DNA of 64,000 bases from REEB95 sp050729835. Its GTDB lineage: Bacteria > Pseudomonadota > Alphaproteobacteria > ATCC43930 > CGMCC-115725. Below, in pieces: positions 18,431-26,930 of the stretch. Each line of letters begins with the position of its first letter. The first letter of the stretch is position 1. The translations under genes were made by a program, and so were the position numbers. Location of the stretch: the NCBI GenBank assembly GCA_050729835.1, contig JBOHLS010000001.1, forward strand, positions 62,001 to 126,000. Reading direction: 5' to 3'. The notes below the pieces were generated by a model. The model made no database searches. It was not told where the DNA came from and saw only the letters and a list, made by a program, of their open reading frames with translations.

Positions 18431-19606
18431 ATGAAATCGCCCGCCCGGGCGGCCGCGGTTTGGCTCGCCGGCTTCTGCAGCTTCCTCGACCTCTACGCGC
18501 CACAATCGATCCTGCCGACGATCCGCGACCTCTATGGAGTCGACGCGGGCGAGGCGAGTCACATGATCAGCGCCACCACCCTGGCGGTTGCGATCATCGC
18601 GCCGTTCACCGGCGTCGGCGCCGACATGGTCGGCCGCAAGCGCGTGATCGTCGCCGCCATGATCGCCTTGATCGTGCCGACGGTGCTGATCGCGCTGTCG
18701 ACGACGCTATCGGCCATGGTGTTCTGGCGCTTCGTACAGGGCCTGCTGCTGCCGCCGATCTTCGTCGTCACCGTCGCCTATATCGGCGACGAGGTGCCCA
18801 TCGCCGAGGCTACCGGCGTCGCCGGCATCTATCTGTCCGGCAGCTGCTTCGGCGGCTTCTTCGGGCGGTTCCTGTGTGGTCTTTTGATCGGGTCCTATGG
18901 CACGCGGGGCGCGTTCCTCGGCCTGGCCGTGTTGACCGCGGTCGCTTCCGTCGGCGTCATCGCCTTGATGCCGCGCGAGCGCCAATTCGTGCCCAGCGCC
19001 GGACCGGCTCATGCGCTGCGCCACATCCTCGGCCACGTCTTCGATCCGCAGCTCGACGCCATCTTCGCCGTCGGCTTCGGCGTGCTGTTCTCGTTCGTCG
19101 CCACCTTCACCTACGTCAACTTCCATCTCGCCGCGCCGCCCTTCGACCTGTCGGCGGCGGCGCTCGGCACTATTTTCCTCGTCTACCTGGTGGGCGTGGC
19201 GACGACGCCGCTCGCCGGGCGATTGGTGCGCCGCTTCGGCCGTCGCCGGCTGGTGGTCGGCGTCCTCGGCCTGTGGATCGGCGGTCTGCTGCTGACCTTG
19301 ACCGGCAGCTTGACGGTGATCATCGCCGGGCTGGCGATCGGCGCCGGCTGCGGCTTCATTGTGCAGACCGCGTCCACCGCGTCGGTCGCGGTCTCGGCGC
19401 AGCGCGCGCGCTCGTCAGCCGTCGGCCTCTACGTCACTTGCTATTACATCGGCGGCAGCGTCGGCGCCGTGCTGCCGGGCTATGTGTGGAACCGCGCCGG
19501 CTGGCCGGGCTGTGTCGCCATCGTCGCCGCTATGCTGCTAATTTTGGTCGCGATCGTGTTGCGCTTCTGGCGCGAGCCGCTCGCTCAGGCCAGCCCCGAA
19601 CGATAG
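18431..19606 (+). CDS. MFS transporter
   Basis: A 391-residue protein with twelve predicted helices. The cytoplasmic loop between helices 2 and 3 has the MFS signature (GVGADMVGRKRVIV), with a second version in the other half (AGRLVRRFGRRRLVVG). The first helices resemble the AraJ/YnfM-type drug or sugar efflux branch (FLDLYAPQSILPTI). The substrate cannot be read from sequence. The 3' end runs 22 bases into the convergent epimerase gene, an unusually long tail overlap. Confidence 0.85.
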   Translation: MKSPARAAAVWLAGFCSFLDLYAPQSILPTIRDLYGVDAGEASHMISATTLAVAIIAPFTGVGADMVGRKRVIVAAMIALIVPTVLIALSTTLSAMVFWRFVQGLLLPPIFVVTVAYIGDEVPIAEATGVAGIYLSGSCFGGFFGRFLCGLLIGSYGTRGAFLGLAVLTAVASVGVIALMPRERQFVPSAGPAHALRHILGHVFDPQLDAIFAVGFGVLFSFVATFTYVNFHLAAPPFDLSAAALGTIFLVYLVGVATTPLAGRLVRRFGRRRLVVGVLGLWIGGLLLTLTGSLTVIIAGLAIGAGCGFIVQTASTASVAVSAQRARSSAVGLYVTCYYIGGSVGAVLPGYVWNRAGWPGCVAIVAAMLLILVAIVLRFWREPLAQASPER

Positions 19607-20427
19607 GTCGGATAAAGCGGCGTCCAGCCGAGCGCCGCCTTGATCCGCGCGTTGGCGATGCGGCAGGACGGGACCGCCGGACCGCCGGGCTGCGGCGCCG
19701 GACCGTCTTCGAGCGCCGCGATGCAGCCGAAGAGATTGGCGTAGCGGACCGATTCATCGTCGACCGCCGCAAGCAGCGCGCCCGGCGCGCCGCGCTCCGC
19801 CGCCAGTACGCAGGCGGCGGCCATATCGGCAACGTGGACGAGCGCGATGAAGGCGCTGCCGTCGCCCGGCAGCAGCAGCGTCCCGGTGCGCGCCGCCGCG
19901 CGCCACTGACGCTCGCGGCCGGTGCCCGGACCGTAGAACAGGCCGCCGCGCACGATGATCCAGTCGAGCCCCGATTGCCGGACACGCGTTTCCATGTCGA
20001 CCGCGGATTGGGTGATGCGGGTGGGATGCATGGACGCGTCCTCGTCGAGGACAAGATCGCTGTCCGCCGCCACGACGTGCGCGATGCTCTGCTGGACGTA
20101 GCGCCGCACGCCGCCGTCGCGGCAGGCGGCGATCAGGTTGTCCGTGCCCTCGCGTCGTACGCGGTCGTTGGGTGACCAGTCGGGATTGGGGCCGGCCGGC
20201 GGAATCACGGTGACGGCATGGACCGCAATATCGGCGCCGGCCAAGGCGGAGCCGAGCGAGGCGCGATCCAGGATGTCGCCTTCGCTGGCGGCGACGCCGA
20301 GGCGCTCGAGCTGCGCGCGCTTGGCCGCGCTACGCGCGATGGCGCTGACCCGGTGGCCGCGCTCGATCAGGCGGGGGATGAGATGGCGGCCGAGAATGCC
20401 GGTCGCGCCGATGACCGCGACGCGCAT
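19585..20427 (-). CDS. NAD-dependent epimerase/dehydratase family protein
   Basis: A 280-residue Rossmann protein of the extended or atypical SDR type. The dinucleotide site is GATGILGRHL near residue 7. YVQQSIAHVV in the middle has the serine but lacks a clear YxxxK pair, so it may be a reductase-like or NAD-sensing member (NmrA/atypical SDR) rather than a true epimerase. The ATG at 20427 lies two bases after the stop of the SDR gene upstream; the two form an operon. The end overlaps the MFS gene by 22 bases. Substrate unknown. Confidence 0.75.
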   Translation of the reverse strand: MRVAVIGATGILGRHLIPRLIERGHRVSAIARSAAKRAQLERLGVAASEGDILDRASLGSALAGADIAVHAVTVIPPAGPNPDWSPNDRVRREGTDNLIAACRDGGVRRYVQQSIAHVVAADSDLVLDEDASMHPTRITQSAVDMETRVRQSGLDWIIVRGGLFYGPGTGRERQWRAAARTGTLLLPGDGSAFIALVHVADMAAACVLAAERGAPGALLAAVDDESVRYANLFGCIAALEDGPAPQPGGPAVPSCRIANARIKAALGWTPLYPTYRSGLA

Positions 20428-20429
20428 CG

Positions 20430-21173
20430 CTAGCGCGCCCCCGAGACGCTGAGGATCGCGCCCGTGACATAGGACGCCTCGGGCGTCAGCAGCCACAGAA
20501 TCGCGTTGGCGACCTCCTGCGCAGTACCGGGCCGCTGCATCGGCAACGCCGCCTTGGCATGATCGAGCCGGCCAGGCGGCTGCATCTCGGTGTCGATCAT
20601 GCCCGGCCGGACGCAGTTGACCCGGATGCCTTCCATCGCCACTTCGCGCGCCAAGCCGATGGTCACGCTCTCGACCGCGCCCTTGCTGGCGGCGTAGGGG
20701 ATGGTCTCGCCGCCGCCGCCGAGCACCGCCGCGGTCGACGATAGGTTGACGATCGCGCCGCCGGCGCCGCCGTGCTTGGTCGACATGCGCTTTACCGCTT
20801 CGCGCGCGCAGAGCATGGTACCGACGACGTTGACGGCGAAAAGTTCGTTCAATGGCGCCGCCTGGACTCCATCGAGCCGACCGGTCGGGCCCAGGATGCC
20901 GGCGCTGTTGACCAGTGCAGTGACGCGGCCCAGCGTCCGGTCGATCTCCGTGAACAAGCGCTCGACATCGGCTTCGCGGGCTACGTTGCCGGCGATGGCC
21001 AAGGCCTGGCCGCCGGCCTTGACGATCGCGCCGACAACCGCCTCGGCGCGCGCACGATTGCCCTTGTAATTGACAGCGACGGCATAGCCGCGTTGCGCCG
21101 CGCTGACGGCGACCGCCGCGCCGATGCCTCGGCCACTGCCGGTGACGATTAGAACCTGGGACGAGGCGGGCAT
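20430..21173 (-). CDS. SDR family oxidoreductase
   Basis: A 247-residue classical short-chain dehydrogenase. The cofactor site is TGSGRGIGAAVA near residue 10; VNSAGILGP is the NAG-like motif near 85, the catalytic Ser is in VNLSSTAA, and the Tyr-Lys pair is in YAASKGAVES. The end (LLTPEASYVTGAILSVSGAR) is the usual substrate-loop terminus. It most resembles glucose 1-dehydrogenase or 3-oxoacyl reductase-like members, but the substrate is unknown. The ATG at 21173 is preferred over an upstream in-frame codon at 21203 that adds ten non-conserved residues. Confidence 0.85.
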   Translation of the reverse strand: MPASSQVLIVTGSGRGIGAAVAVSAAQRGYAVAVNYKGNRARAEAVVGAIVKAGGQALAIAGNVAREADVERLFTEIDRTLGRVTALVNSAGILGPTGRLDGVQAAPLNELFAVNVVGTMLCAREAVKRMSTKHGGAGGAIVNLSSTAAVLGGGGETIPYAASKGAVESVTIGLAREVAMEGIRVNCVRPGMIDTEMQPPGRLDHAKAALPMQRPGTAQEVANAILWLLTPEASYVTGAILSVSGAR

Positions 21174-21238
21174 GGGGTTCCTTTGCGCTGCGCCGTTCGA
21201 CACGCCAGACTATGCCGAGCTTGGATCCGGAGACCATC

Positions 21239-22090
21239 ATGCGCGTTGCCGCGATGATTGCGATTACGATGATCGGGATGCTGCCGAGCGTTCCGGTCGT
21301 GGCGGCTTCGTGGAGCGATCCGACGCTGGCGCCGACACCGGGTCCGGCGCAGGTCATCGGCCTGCCGTGGAACGGTTGCCTGGCCGGCGCCGCCGCACTG
21401 CCTTGGGATGGGCCCGGCTTCGAGGTCATCCATCCGAGTCGGCATCGCTATTTCGGCCATCCGGCAACCGTCGCCTTCGTCGATCGTCTGGGCGAGCGGG
21501 CGCGCGCCGTCGGCCTACCGGTGTTCTATGTCGGCGACATGGCGCAGCCGCGCGGCGGACCGATGTCCTATGGCCATGCCGCGCACGAGAACGGCGTCGA
21601 TGTCGACATCTGGCTGACGCTCGATACAGTGCCGGGCCTGCCGGTGGCGGTGCGCGACACGCTCGATCCGCCGCCGATGGTGCTGGCCGATCACAGCGCG
21701 ATCGATCCGGCGCGTTTCGGCCCGCGCCAGGTGACGCTGCTGCGCCTGGCGGCGCGCGATCCCGCGGTCGATCGCATCTTCGTCAGCCTGGCGATCAAGC
21801 GGGCGCTGTGCCAGGGCTTCGGTGGCGCCGGGAAGGGTGACCGCAGCTGGCTGCGACGCGTACGGCCATGGTACGGCCACGAGGCCCATTTCCACGTCCG
21901 CCTCAAATGTCCGGCTGGCTCGCCACTGTGCCGGAGCCAACCGCCGGTGCCGCCGGGCGACGGCTGCGACCCGGCGGTGTTCGCCTGGTGGTCGCGGGAG
22001 TTGAGCAAGCCCAAGCCGCCGGTGTCGTTACCGCCACCCGCGCCGCCACCGCTGCCGGCGGCCTGCACGATATTGGCGCCGGCAAGCTAG
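21239..22090 (+). CDS. mepA: Penicillin-insensitive murein endopeptidase
   Basis: A 283-residue exported zinc peptidase that cuts peptide cross-links in peptidoglycan. A signal peptide covers residues 1-23 (ending VVAA). The MepA/LAS-type metal site is visible: YGHAAHENGVDVDIW (His113, His116, Asp121) and GHEAHFHVRLKC near residue 215. Cysteines near 48, 188, 222, 230 and 240 suggest disulfides. The C-terminal 30 residues are proline-rich. The ATG at 21239 starts the signal peptide; a start nine codons earlier is also open. AT-rich DNA follows. Confidence 0.9.
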   Translation: MRVAAMIAITMIGMLPSVPVVAASWSDPTLAPTPGPAQVIGLPWNGCLAGAAALPWDGPGFEVIHPSRHRYFGHPATVAFVDRLGERARAVGLPVFYVGDMAQPRGGPMSYGHAAHENGVDVDIWLTLDTVPGLPVAVRDTLDPPPMVLADHSAIDPARFGPRQVTLLRLAARDPAVDRIFVSLAIKRALCQGFGGAGKGDRSWLRRVRPWYGHEAHFHVRLKCPAGSPLCRSQPPVPPGDGCDPAVFAWWSRELSKPKPPVSLPPPAPPPLPAACTILAPAS

Positions 22091-22302
22091 CCGACGGTCG
22101 GCGTGCGGCTGTCAGCAGGCTTGACACCGGTGTTAGATTTTCGTGACATTTGCCACAATAGATGTAAAGTATAAATCACAAAGATTAACAATATAGATCA
22201 ATATTTACAGCATAAGCTAAAGTAAATACTTGCCGTTTTCCGTATTAACCATAATAATCCCCGCCGACCGCCGTCTCGTCAGACGCCGGCGAGGAGATGT
22301 CG
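22091..22302 (+). promoter_or_regulatory. AT-rich leader and promoter region of the OmpA-family gene
   Basis: About 130 bases (22130-22260) are strikingly AT-rich against GC-rich surroundings, with several -10-like hexamers (TATAAA at 22170-22175, TATAGA near 22193). I could not place a -35/-10 pair with normal spacing. A strong GAGGAG ribosome site at 22291-22296 stands six bases before the ATG at 22303. Abundant outer-membrane protein genes commonly have such leaders. Confidence 0.5.
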
Positions 22303-23394
22303 ATGAATTTGGTTCGTGTCTCGGCCTTGGGGCTGGTGCTTTGCGCGCTGGCCGGGACGGCCTTGGCCCAGACTTTCGGTTCGCCCGGCACCGGACCCAA
22401 CGGTCCCTATATCCGCGGCGAAGGCGGCTGGTCGCACATGAACGACATGACCGGCAACACCACCACCGGCACCACCTACACCTCGAAGCAGAAGGAAGGC
22501 TACACCGCCGGCGGCGCGCTTGGCTGGAAGCTCGATCAGCTGCGGCTCGAGCTCGGCCTCGATTTCAGCAATTCCGGCATCAAGCAGATCGATCTCAACA
22601 ACGCGTCTGCCGGCTCGGTGAGCGGCTCGGTCCACAACACCTCGGCGATGGCGCGGGCGTTGTGGGATCTGCGCACCGGCACGCGGTTCGTGCCCTATAT
22701 CGGCATCGGTGTCGGCGCCTCGCACGTCACGCTCGACAACGTGCGCGCCAACGGCACGATGCTCAGCAATTCGTCCGACACGGTCTTCGCCTACGAGCCG
22801 ATCGTCGGCGTCAACTATCTGGTCACGCCGAATCTGGCACTCGGTCTCGAATACCGCTATTTCGCCACCGTCGATCCCTCCTTCGCCTACACACCCGGCG
22901 GCCGCCTCGGCCTCAAGAACGAAAGCCACAACGTGCTGGCCAGCTTGACCTGGTATTTCGGCGTGCCCGAGCCGACGCCCGCGGTGCAGTCGGGTCCGCC
23001 GGCCTACCAGCCGGTGCCCCAGGCCGGGCCGCCGGTCGTACCGCCGCCGCCGGCACCGCCCGCGCCGCTGGTCTATCTCGTCTTCTTCAACCTCAATAGC
23101 GCCGCGCTGACGCCGCAGGGCTACAACGTGGTCGCGTCGGCTGCCGCAGCGTTCCAGCAGAACGCCAAGTCCCAGATCAAGCTGACCGGCTATACCGATA
23201 CCTCCGGCGCGGCGAGCTACAATCTCACCCTGTCGCATGCCCGGGCCGAGACGGTGCGCCGGATACTGGTGAAGCTCGGCGTGCCCGACGCCGACATCGG
23301 CGTCGTCTGGGAAGGCAAGGCCAATCCGCGCGTGCCGACGCCCGATGGCGTGCGCGAGCCGCAGAACCGGCGCGTCGAGATCGTCATCCCTTAA
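22303..23394 (+). CDS. OmpA family outer-membrane protein
   Basis: A 363-residue protein. Residues 1-23 are a signal peptide (VSALGLVLCALAGTALAQ). About residues 30-225 form an eight-stranded barrel of the OmpA/OprF-like type ending in the phenylalanine-terminated strand NVLASLTWYF. A proline-rich linker (about 228-258) leads to a C-terminal OmpA domain that binds peptidoglycan (TGYTDTSGAASYNLTLSHAR; terminal NRRVEIVI). It would anchor the outer membrane to the wall. ATG at 22303 is chosen over 22297, because the GAGGAG ribosome site directly abuts the latter and is correctly spaced for the former. A strong terminator follows at once. Confidence 0.9.
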   Translation: MNLVRVSALGLVLCALAGTALAQTFGSPGTGPNGPYIRGEGGWSHMNDMTGNTTTGTTYTSKQKEGYTAGGALGWKLDQLRLELGLDFSNSGIKQIDLNNASAGSVSGSVHNTSAMARALWDLRTGTRFVPYIGIGVGASHVTLDNVRANGTMLSNSSDTVFAYEPIVGVNYLVTPNLALGLEYRYFATVDPSFAYTPGGRLGLKNESHNVLASLTWYFGVPEPTPAVQSGPPAYQPVPQAGPPVVPPPPAPPAPLVYLVFFNLNSAALTPQGYNVVASAAAAFQQNAKSQIKLTGYTDTSGAASYNLTLSHARAETVRRILVKLGVPDADIGVVWEGKANPRVPTPDGVREPQNRRVEIVIP

Positions 23395-23416
23395 GTCCGT
23401 CGGTGGGAGCGCGAAG

Positions 23417-23449
23417 GAAGGCCCGGACCCCACGCCGGGCCTTCTTTTT
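23417..23449 (+). terminator. Intrinsic terminator of the OmpA-family gene
   Basis: A perfect 10-bp stem (GAAGGCCCGG at 23417-23426 with CCGGGCCTTC at 23435-23444), an 8-base loop, and a TTTTT run at 23445-23449. It ends exactly where the group II intron begins. Confidence 0.93.
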
Positions 23450-23864
23450 GTGTGCCGAGCATGTTCGACAGCTTGGAGGTGGAAGTCCTTTACCCAGCCT
23501 GATGACGGCGAAGGGTTAGCGAAGCGCAAGGGCGTCCTCGCGAGTCGGCGTCTGAAAGAAGCGTGGAGCAAATCCGCGGCCCGATGGACAAGAACCGGAT
23601 ACGAGGCCTACCCGGCCGGACGAGCGAGCGAATGATCGCGAAGTCCACGGTCATCAAGGGCCGGGGTGGTAAATCCGGCGGGCGCGCGGGGAAGGCGGTC
23701 GAACTTACCTCGGGAGATCTGCGCTGTGTCCGGACACCCGGACTGAGCAGGCCGCAAGGCCCGTGACCGCAGCGCAGAAGTCAGCAGAGGGCATAGTAGC
23801 CGAGACGATCTGGCGAAGGCCCGAACGGTGGAAAGGCAAGAAGGACGGCGCTCTCGCACGGACC

Positions 23865-25239
23865 ATGCGGCGGAAAATCCAACTCGACCTGGCCTTCCCG
23901 GCAAGCGCAAGGAGTGAAGCTCCACGCGACGAAGGGGAAGGGACCGAAGCCCGCGCGGCGAACGACGCACCTGACAGCCTGGCGGTCGCAGGACCGTCGA
24001 TGGAGGCGATTGTCGAGCGTGACAATCTGAGGAAGGCGCTGGCGCAAGTCCGGCGCAACAAGGGAGCGCCCGGCATCGACGGAATGAGTGTCGATGATCT
24101 GGCGCTCCACCTGAAGGACCACTGGCCCAAAATAAGGTCTCAACTGCTTGACGGCACCTACCGTCCGCAGCCGGTGCGGCGTGTCGAAATCCCGAAGGCG
24201 ACGGGCGGCGTTCGCCCGCTCGGCATCCCGACGGTGCTCGACCGCTTCATCCAGCAGGCGGCGCTGCAGGTGCTGCAAGCCGACTGGGACCCGACGTTCT
24301 CCGAGCACAGCTTCGGCTTCCGGCCGGGGCGCTCGGCGCATCAGGCGGTGAAGCACGCGCAAGATCATATCTGCGCGGGCTATCGCTCCGTCGTGGACAT
24401 CGACCTGGAAAAGTTCTTCGACCGGGTCAACCACGACATCCTGATGGGACTGGTAGCCCGAAGGGTGGCCGACCGGCGCATCTTAAAGCTCATCCGCGGC
24501 TTCTTCCGCAGGCGTGCTGGCGGACGGGCTGGTCGGACCGACGGACGAGGGAACGCCCCAGGGTGGACCGCTCTCGCCGCTGTTGTCGAACCTGATGCTG
24601 GATGTACTGGACCGGGAACTGGAACGGCGCGGCCACCGCTTCGCCCGATACGCCGATGATTGCAATATCTACGTCCGCAGTCATCGCGCCGGGCAACGGG
24701 TGATGACGAGCCTGACCGGATTCCTGACCAGACGCCTCAAGCTCAGGATCAACCCAGCCAAAAGCGCGGTCGCCCAACCGCACCAGCGCAAGTTCTTGGG
24801 ATTAAGCTTCACGAATGGGATAGAGCCCCGACGGCGCATCGCGCCGCAGGCGCTCGCCCGGTTCAAGAGCCGTATTCTGGAACTCACGCGCCGGACGCGC
24901 GGGGCGAGCCTTGCGCAGATTGCCGAGCAGCTCTCACGCTATCTGATCGGATGGCGCGGCTACTTCGGCTTCTGCGAAACCCCCTCGGTGTTGCGCAGTC
25001 TTGACCAGTGGATCAGGCGACGGCTCCGCGCTATCGCCTGGAAGCAATGGAAGCGCGGACGCACCCGCTTTGCGGAGTTGCGCCGTCGTGGGCTCAGTAA
25101 GGACTTGGCGGCGAAAACCGCTGGCAGTCCTCACGGCCCTTGGCGGCTCAGCAACAGCCCCGCGCTTGCCATCGCCCTGTCCAATGCGGCCCTCAGCGCG
25201 CTCGGCCTTGCTTCCCTCGACACCCGTCTCCCCGCTTAA
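23865..25239 (+). pseudogene. ltrA: Group II intron reverse transcriptase/maturase, frameshifted
   Basis: Two reading frames make one protein. The first runs from ATG at 23865 and carries RT domains 0-4 (NKGAPGIDGMSVDDL, PKATGGVRPLGIPTVLDRFI, SFGFRPGRSAHQAV, DLEKFFDRVNHD). Near 24505-24516 the frame breaks: the first frame goes on as GFFRRRAGG, while the expected AGVLADGLVGPT appears in the other frame. The second part continues to 25239 with EGTPQGGPLSPLLSN, the catalytic YADD motif near 24655, and the maturase X domain (LIGWRGYFGFCETPSVL). It ends with GPWRLSNSPALAIAL; no HNH domain follows. The break equals one extra base or two missing. A start at 23763 is also open but lies outside the conserved protein. 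Confidence 0.85.
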
Positions 25240-25246
25240 ACCGCCG

Positions 25247-25319
25247 AACCGCCGTATACGGACCCGTACGTACGGTGGTGTGAGAGGGGCGGAGCCGTGC
25301 GGCTCCCCCCTATCTCGAT
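25247..25319 (+). ncRNA. Group II intron domains V and VI
   Basis: Domain V is a hairpin at about 25247-25280 whose arms read ACCGCCGTA and TACGGTGGT; the catalytic triad position reads CGC (25250-25252). Domain VI (25282-25316) is a long hairpin containing GGAGCC/GGCTCC, with an unpaired A at 25312 as the likely branch point, seven bases before the proposed 3' end. Confidence 0.75.
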
Positions 25320-25378
25320 TGCGCGCGGGGTGGAAAAAGCCCGCTGGGCGGTTCTATGGTGTCGGCCGCGAGGCACCG

Positions 25379-25966
25379 GTGACCATTCCCTTTCCGCAGC
25401 CGTTCCACGAATTCGCGCGCGTTTTCGCCGAGGCTCAGGCCAAGGAGCCGTCGGAGCCCGAGGCGGCGACGCTGGCGACGGCAACGCGCGCCGGCCGGCC
25501 GTCGTTGCGTATGGTTCTGGTCAAGGCGGCGGACGAGCGCGGCTTCGTCTTCTACACCAACCTCGGCAGCCGCAAGGCGGGCGAGCTCGCCGCCAATCCG
25601 CGGGCGGCGCTGCTCTTCCACTGGAAGTCGCTGGCGCGCCAAGTGCGCGTCGAGGGCCTGATCGAGGCGATGGCGCTGGCGGAGGCCGATGCTTATTTCG
25701 TCTCGCGGCCGCGCGAAAGCCAGCTCGCGGCCTGGGCCTCGCATCAGTCGCAAACGGTCGCCAGCCGCGCCGCGCTCGAGGCGCGCTTCCGCGAGGCCGA
25801 AACGCGCTTCGCCGGCCGGAAGGTGCCGCGGCCGGAATTCTGGTCGGGCTTTCGCCTGGTGCCGGACTATTTCGAGTTCTGGACCTTCCGCCCGCACCGG
25901 CTGCATGATCGCGAGGCCTATATTCGCGACGGCGAGGGTTGGCGCGGCGAGAGGCTGTATCCATGA
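25379..25966 (+). CDS. pdxH: Pyridoxamine 5'-phosphate oxidase
   Basis: A 195-residue FMN enzyme that oxidises pyridoxine or pyridoxamine phosphate to PLP, the last step of the pathway. Family motifs are LATATRAGRPSLRMVLVKA, GFVFYTNLGSRKAGEL, ALLFHWKSLARQVRVEG, SRPRESQLAAWASHQS and, at the end, RLHDREAYIR and RGERLYP. No in-frame ATG precedes the conserved region, so GTG at 25379 is taken as start. The group II intron ends 59 bases upstream, so it lies between this gene and whatever promoter once served it. The stop overlaps the next start as ATGA. Confidence 0.95.
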   Translation: MTIPFPQPFHEFARVFAEAQAKEPSEPEAATLATATRAGRPSLRMVLVKAADERGFVFYTNLGSRKAGELAANPRAALLFHWKSLARQVRVEGLIEAMALAEADAYFVSRPRESQLAAWASHQSQTVASRAALEARFREAETRFAGRKVPRPEFWSGFRLVPDYFEFWTFRPHRLHDREAYIRDGEGWRGERLYP

Positions 25967-26889
25967 ACGAGGCGATTCCGCGGAGGGAATCGATGGAACG
26001 CGTCGGCACGCTGATGCGCCGCGCGACCTATGCCTCGATCTCGGTCGCCGGCCTGCTGGTGGCGGTCAAGCTCGTCGCCTGGATCGAGACCAACTCGGTC
26101 AGCCTGTTGTCGAGCCTCATCGATTCATTGCTCGACGGCGCGGCCTCGCTGACGAACCTGATCGCCGTGCGCCAGGCGCTGGTGCCGCCCGATCGCGAGC
26201 ACCGCTTCGGCCATGGCAAGGCCGAGCCGCTGGCGAGCCTCGGCCAAGCGGCGTTCATCGCCGGCTCCGCCGTGCTGCTGCTGATCGAGGCGATTCAGCA
26301 TCTGATCCATCCGCAGCCGATCGAGAACACCCAGGCGGGCCTGGCGGTGATGGTCTTCGCCGTGGCGACGACGCTGGCGCTGGTGCTCTATCAGCGCTCG
26401 GTGGTCAAGCGCACCGGCTCGCTGGTGGTGAGCGTCGACGCCTTCCACTATCGCGCCGATCTGGTGCTCAACCTGGCGGTGATCGCCGCGCTGGTGCTGA
26501 CAGTCCAGTTCGGCTACGCGTTGATCGATTCGATCTTCGGCGGCGCTATCGCCCTCTGGATCATCTGGGGCGCCTGGCGGGTGGCGAACACGGCGGTCGT
26601 CCAGCTCATGGACCGCGAGCTGCCCGACGGCGAGCGCGAGCGCATCCGCGCCATCGCCTTGGCGCATCCTGAGGTGCGCGCGGTGCACGACATGAAGACG
26701 CGCGCCGCCGGGCCGATCTCGTTCATCCAGATCCATCTCGAGATGGACGGCAGCCTGCCGCTGATCCAGGCGCATCGCATCGCCGACGAGGTCGAGGCCA
26801 GCATCCTGGCGGCCTATCCGCGCGCCGAGGTGATGATCCACCAGGATCCCGCCGGCATCGCCGAATCGCGCGTCGCCTATACGCGCTGA
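25963..26889 (+). CDS. Cation diffusion facilitator family transporter
   Basis: A 308-residue inner-membrane metal/proton antiporter with six helices. Metal-site motifs are DSLLDG in helix 2 (near residue 48) and HYRAD in helix 5 (near residue 160); the HxxxD form fits Zn2+/Cd2+ or Fe2+ exporters like FieF/YiiP. The HRFGHGKAEPLA loop after helix 2 and the soluble C-terminal domain (VRAVHDMKTRAAGPISFIQIHLE) are typical. The ATG at 25963 overlaps the pdxH stop; a TTG 24 bases earlier is less likely. The metal is not certain. Confidence 0.92.
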   Translation: MNEAIPRRESMERVGTLMRRATYASISVAGLLVAVKLVAWIETNSVSLLSSLIDSLLDGAASLTNLIAVRQALVPPDREHRFGHGKAEPLASLGQAAFIAGSAVLLLIEAIQHLIHPQPIENTQAGLAVMVFAVATTLALVLYQRSVVKRTGSLVVSVDAFHYRADLVLNLAVIAALVLTVQFGYALIDSIFGGAIALWIIWGAWRVANTAVVQLMDRELPDGERERIRAIALAHPEVRAVHDMKTRAAGPISFIQIHLEMDGSLPLIQAHRIADEVEASILAAYPRAEVMIHQDPAGIAESRVAYTR

Positions 26890-26930
26890 GCCAGCTTTCC
26901 TTTGCACTGCCGGCCCCCTAAGCTCCGCGC

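Larger units (their letters stand above)
23450..25319 (+). mobile_element. Group II intron (bacterial class C-like), 1870 bases
   Basis: The element opens with GTGTG at 23450, fitting the GUGYG 5' end of group II introns, and closes with the domain VI hairpin and AT at 25318-25319. It encodes a reverse transcriptase-maturase without a recognisable HNH endonuclease domain. It sits directly behind an intrinsic terminator, the target preferred by group IIC introns, and domain V carries a CGC triad rather than AGC, also a IIC trait. The first 415 bases hold ribozyme domains I-IV without a gene. The encoded protein is frameshifted, so present mobility is doubtful, although the ribozyme ends look intact. 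It separates the OmpA-family gene from pdxH. Confidence 0.85.

Noticed and set aside
22121..22140. TTGACA at 22121-22126 as -35 box of the OmpA-family gene
   Set aside because: The nearest -10-like hexamers are about 6 or more than 40 bases away, so no normal promoter spacing can be made.
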